This document shows positions 62,817-64,000 of a stretch of 64,000 nucleotides of DNA, one piece after another. The stretch spans positions 1,240,001-1,304,000 of the forward strand of contig NZ_JAJNOD010000001.1 of the NCBI RefSeq assembly GCF_021044885.1, read 5' to 3'. The notes under the pieces are model-generated. The model made no database searches. It saw only the letters and a program-made list of their open reading frames with translations, and was not told where the DNA came from. This stretch comes from Microbacterium nymphoidis (GTDB lineage: Bacteria; Actinomycetota; Actinomycetes; Actinomycetales; Microbacteriaceae). Every line of letters starts with the position of its first letter. Position 1 is the stretch's first letter. A program made the translations under genes and the position numbers.

Positions 62817-64000
62817 TCAGGCGTTCGCGGCCGCGATCAGCTGGTGCATCGCCTCGGGTGTCATCGGAGAGCCCGGGAAGGCGACCATCCGCGCGAGCGG
62901 AAGCGACTGCAGCATCGCCAGCATCCCCTCGTCGAGCTCGGTGGGCGCATCGGAACCCGCACCGAGGAACCCGGAGATCGCCTGCTGCACCATGGGCCCA
63001 ACGACCGGATGCGCCAGCACCTCACCCAGCGAGGAGTCGGGGGTGATCGGGATGGTCACCTCGTCGGCTGTCACGCTCACCGTCGCGGACCCGCGCAGGT
63101 CGCGGCTGGATTCGCCGACCGAGACGGTGTACTCGCCGCCCTCCACCACCCAGCGGTCCACACGCACGTCCCAGTACGCCAGATCGGCGCGCGGGATCCG
63201 CAGTTCGACAGTCGTCGTGGCACCGGCAGCGATGGCCACCGACTGGAACGCCTTCAGCTCGCGGGGCGCCCGCTGCACGACGGAGGCACCGATCGAGGCA
63301 TAGGCCTGCACGACCGTGCGACCGTCACGCTCGCCGGTGTTGGTGACGTCGACGCGAACCGTGATCCCGTCGTCGTCCGCCGCGGCGGAGACGTCGCCGT
63401 ACGCGAACGAGGTGTACGACAGACCGTGTCCGAAGGGGTAGGCCACCTCCAGCTCCCGCGCGTCGTACCAGCGGTAGCCCACCAGGATCCCCTCGCCGTA
63501 GCGGACGTGGCCGAACTCACCGGGGAAGTTCCCGAAGGACGGGTTGTCCTCCAGCTTCAGCGGGATCGTCTCGGTGAGGCGCCCGGACGGGTTGACGGCG
63601 CCGAACAGCACCTGGGCGGCGGCATGACCCCCACCCTGCCCACCGAGCCAGGCCTCCACGATCGCGGGGACCTCGTCACGGAACGGCAACGCCACCACCC
63701 CACCGTTGGAGAGCACGACCACGATGTTCGGGTTCGCCGCACGCAGCTCCGCCACCAGCGCGAGCTGGTCGGCGGGCAGGTCGATGTCGGTGCGGTCGTA
63801 GCCCTCGGACTCCGCCGCAGCGGGAAGGCCGAGGAAGGCCACGACCACATCGGCCTCCGCCGCAACGGACACGGCTTCGGCGCGCAGTGCGGCCGCGTCT
63901 CCGGATCCATCGAGCGAGAAGCCGGCCGCGTAGGTCGCATCCGGCGCGATCGCGCGGATCTCCTCCAGCGCGCGATCCAGCCGAGTGGGGTTGATCAGCG
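62817..64000 (-). CDS. GH3 glycoside hydrolase (beta-glucosidase-like), C-terminal half only
   Basis: The frame enters from the right edge, so the N-terminal catalytic barrel and nucleophile lie outside the window; 394 codons are visible. The (alpha/beta)6 sandwich is seen in EADVVVAFLGLPAAAESEG with the acid/base-region loop, the FRDEVPAIVEAWLGGQGGGH strand and NPSGRLTETIP, followed by YPFGHGLSYTSFAY and a fibronectin III-like domain. A further ~75-residue alanine-rich tail after the FnIII domain is typical of some actinobacterial members. Convergent with galK. The glycosidic specificity cannot be judged from this half. Confidence 0.9.
   Translation of the reverse strand, partial: LINPTRLDRALEEIRAIAPDATYAAGFSLDGSGDAAALRAEAVSVAAEADVVVAFLGLPAAAESEGYDRTDIDLPADQLALVAELRAANPNIVVVLSNGGVVALPFRDEVPAIVEAWLGGQGGGHAAAQVLFGAVNPSGRLTETIPLKLEDNPSFGNFPGEFGHVRYGEGILVGYRWYDARELEVAYPFGHGLSYTSFAYGDVSAAADDDGITVRVDVTNTGERDGRTVVQAYASIGASVVQRAPRELKAFQSVAIAAGATTTVELRIPRADLAYWDVRVDRWVVEGGEYTVSVGESSRDLRGSATVSVTADEVTIPITPDSSLGEVLAHPVVGPMVQQAISGFLGAGSDAPTELDEGMLAMLQSLPLARMVAFPGSPMTPEAMHQLIAAANA

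Overview
The window is a GC-rich chromosomal segment of an actinobacterium. Gene content and protein style (actinobacterial ClpC, RadA, Rv2747-type N-acetyltransferase, MsiK-style sugar ABC transporters without their own ATPase, DtxR-type iron box, LPxTG-like surface protein) fit Microbacteriaceae, most likely Microbacterium; this assignment is inference from protein resemblance, not from a marker gene. No tRNA, rRNA, IS element, phage gene or CRISPR array was seen.

Layout. 1-13.6 kb is mostly housekeeping: an iron-siderophore binding lipoprotein behind a DtxR/IdeR-type operator, a DHA2 drug/metabolite exporter, a MetE-fold protein, radA, a GH42 beta-galactosidase, an SseB-domain/lipoprotein pair, an unexplained structured non-coding stretch (about 8.0-8.27 kb), an anchored extracellular-domain protein, an N-acetylglutamate synthase-like GNAT, a ROK-fold regulator and clpC. 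13.6-21.3 kb is one 2570-codon surface protein with 22 IPT/TIG domains, six of whose domain pairs form a ~549-bp higher-order repeat. 21.6-32.5 kb holds a DsbA/FrnE oxidoreductase, a luciferase-like monooxygenase, an acyltransferase, a LuxR regulator, pheA, a Dyp peroxidase/beta-helix lipoprotein pair, pgm and a Nudix hydrolase.

33.1-64.0 kb is an almost continuous carbohydrate island. A leftward operon (38.56 to 33.15 kb) encodes a Gfo/Idh dehydrogenase, a DapA-like DUF993 aldolase, a TIM-barrel isomerase, a LacI regulator and a glycerate kinase, joined by stop/start overlaps. A divergent rightward operon (38.81-47.12 kb) encodes DUF624, an LplA/YtcQ-type binding protein, two permeases, a YesU-like DUF1961 protein, a YetA/PL26-like exo-rhamnogalacturonan lyase and a CE12-like acetylesterase. 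A leftward group (54.42 to 47.18 kb) encodes DUF6807, Gfo/Idh, a GH43-like beta-propeller, a second (YesOPQ-type) binding protein and permeases, and another DUF624. Then come Gfo/Idh, a serine hydrolase and a GH35 beta-galactosidase, followed by a LacI regulator divergent from galT-galK, and a GH3 enzyme running off the end.

How it fits together. Two operator families can be read by eye. GGGAAAGCGC-type pseudopalindromes occur five times, all between the promoters of the dehydrogenase/aldolase operon, the lyase operon, the second ABC operon and the DUF6807/Gfo pair; the LacI protein inside the aldolase operon is the natural candidate to bind them. A different palindrome, CATGTTGACGTAAACATG, overlaps the galT promoter, and near-identical sites sit before the GH42 gene 53 kb away. 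The simplest reading is uptake and breakdown of pectic rhamnogalacturonan-I: backbone oligosaccharides under one LacI regulator, and galactan side chains (GH42, Leloir genes) under another. The chemistry of the Gfo/DUF993/isomerase/glycerate-kinase operon is not assigned to any pathway I know and is the best candidate here for something undescribed.
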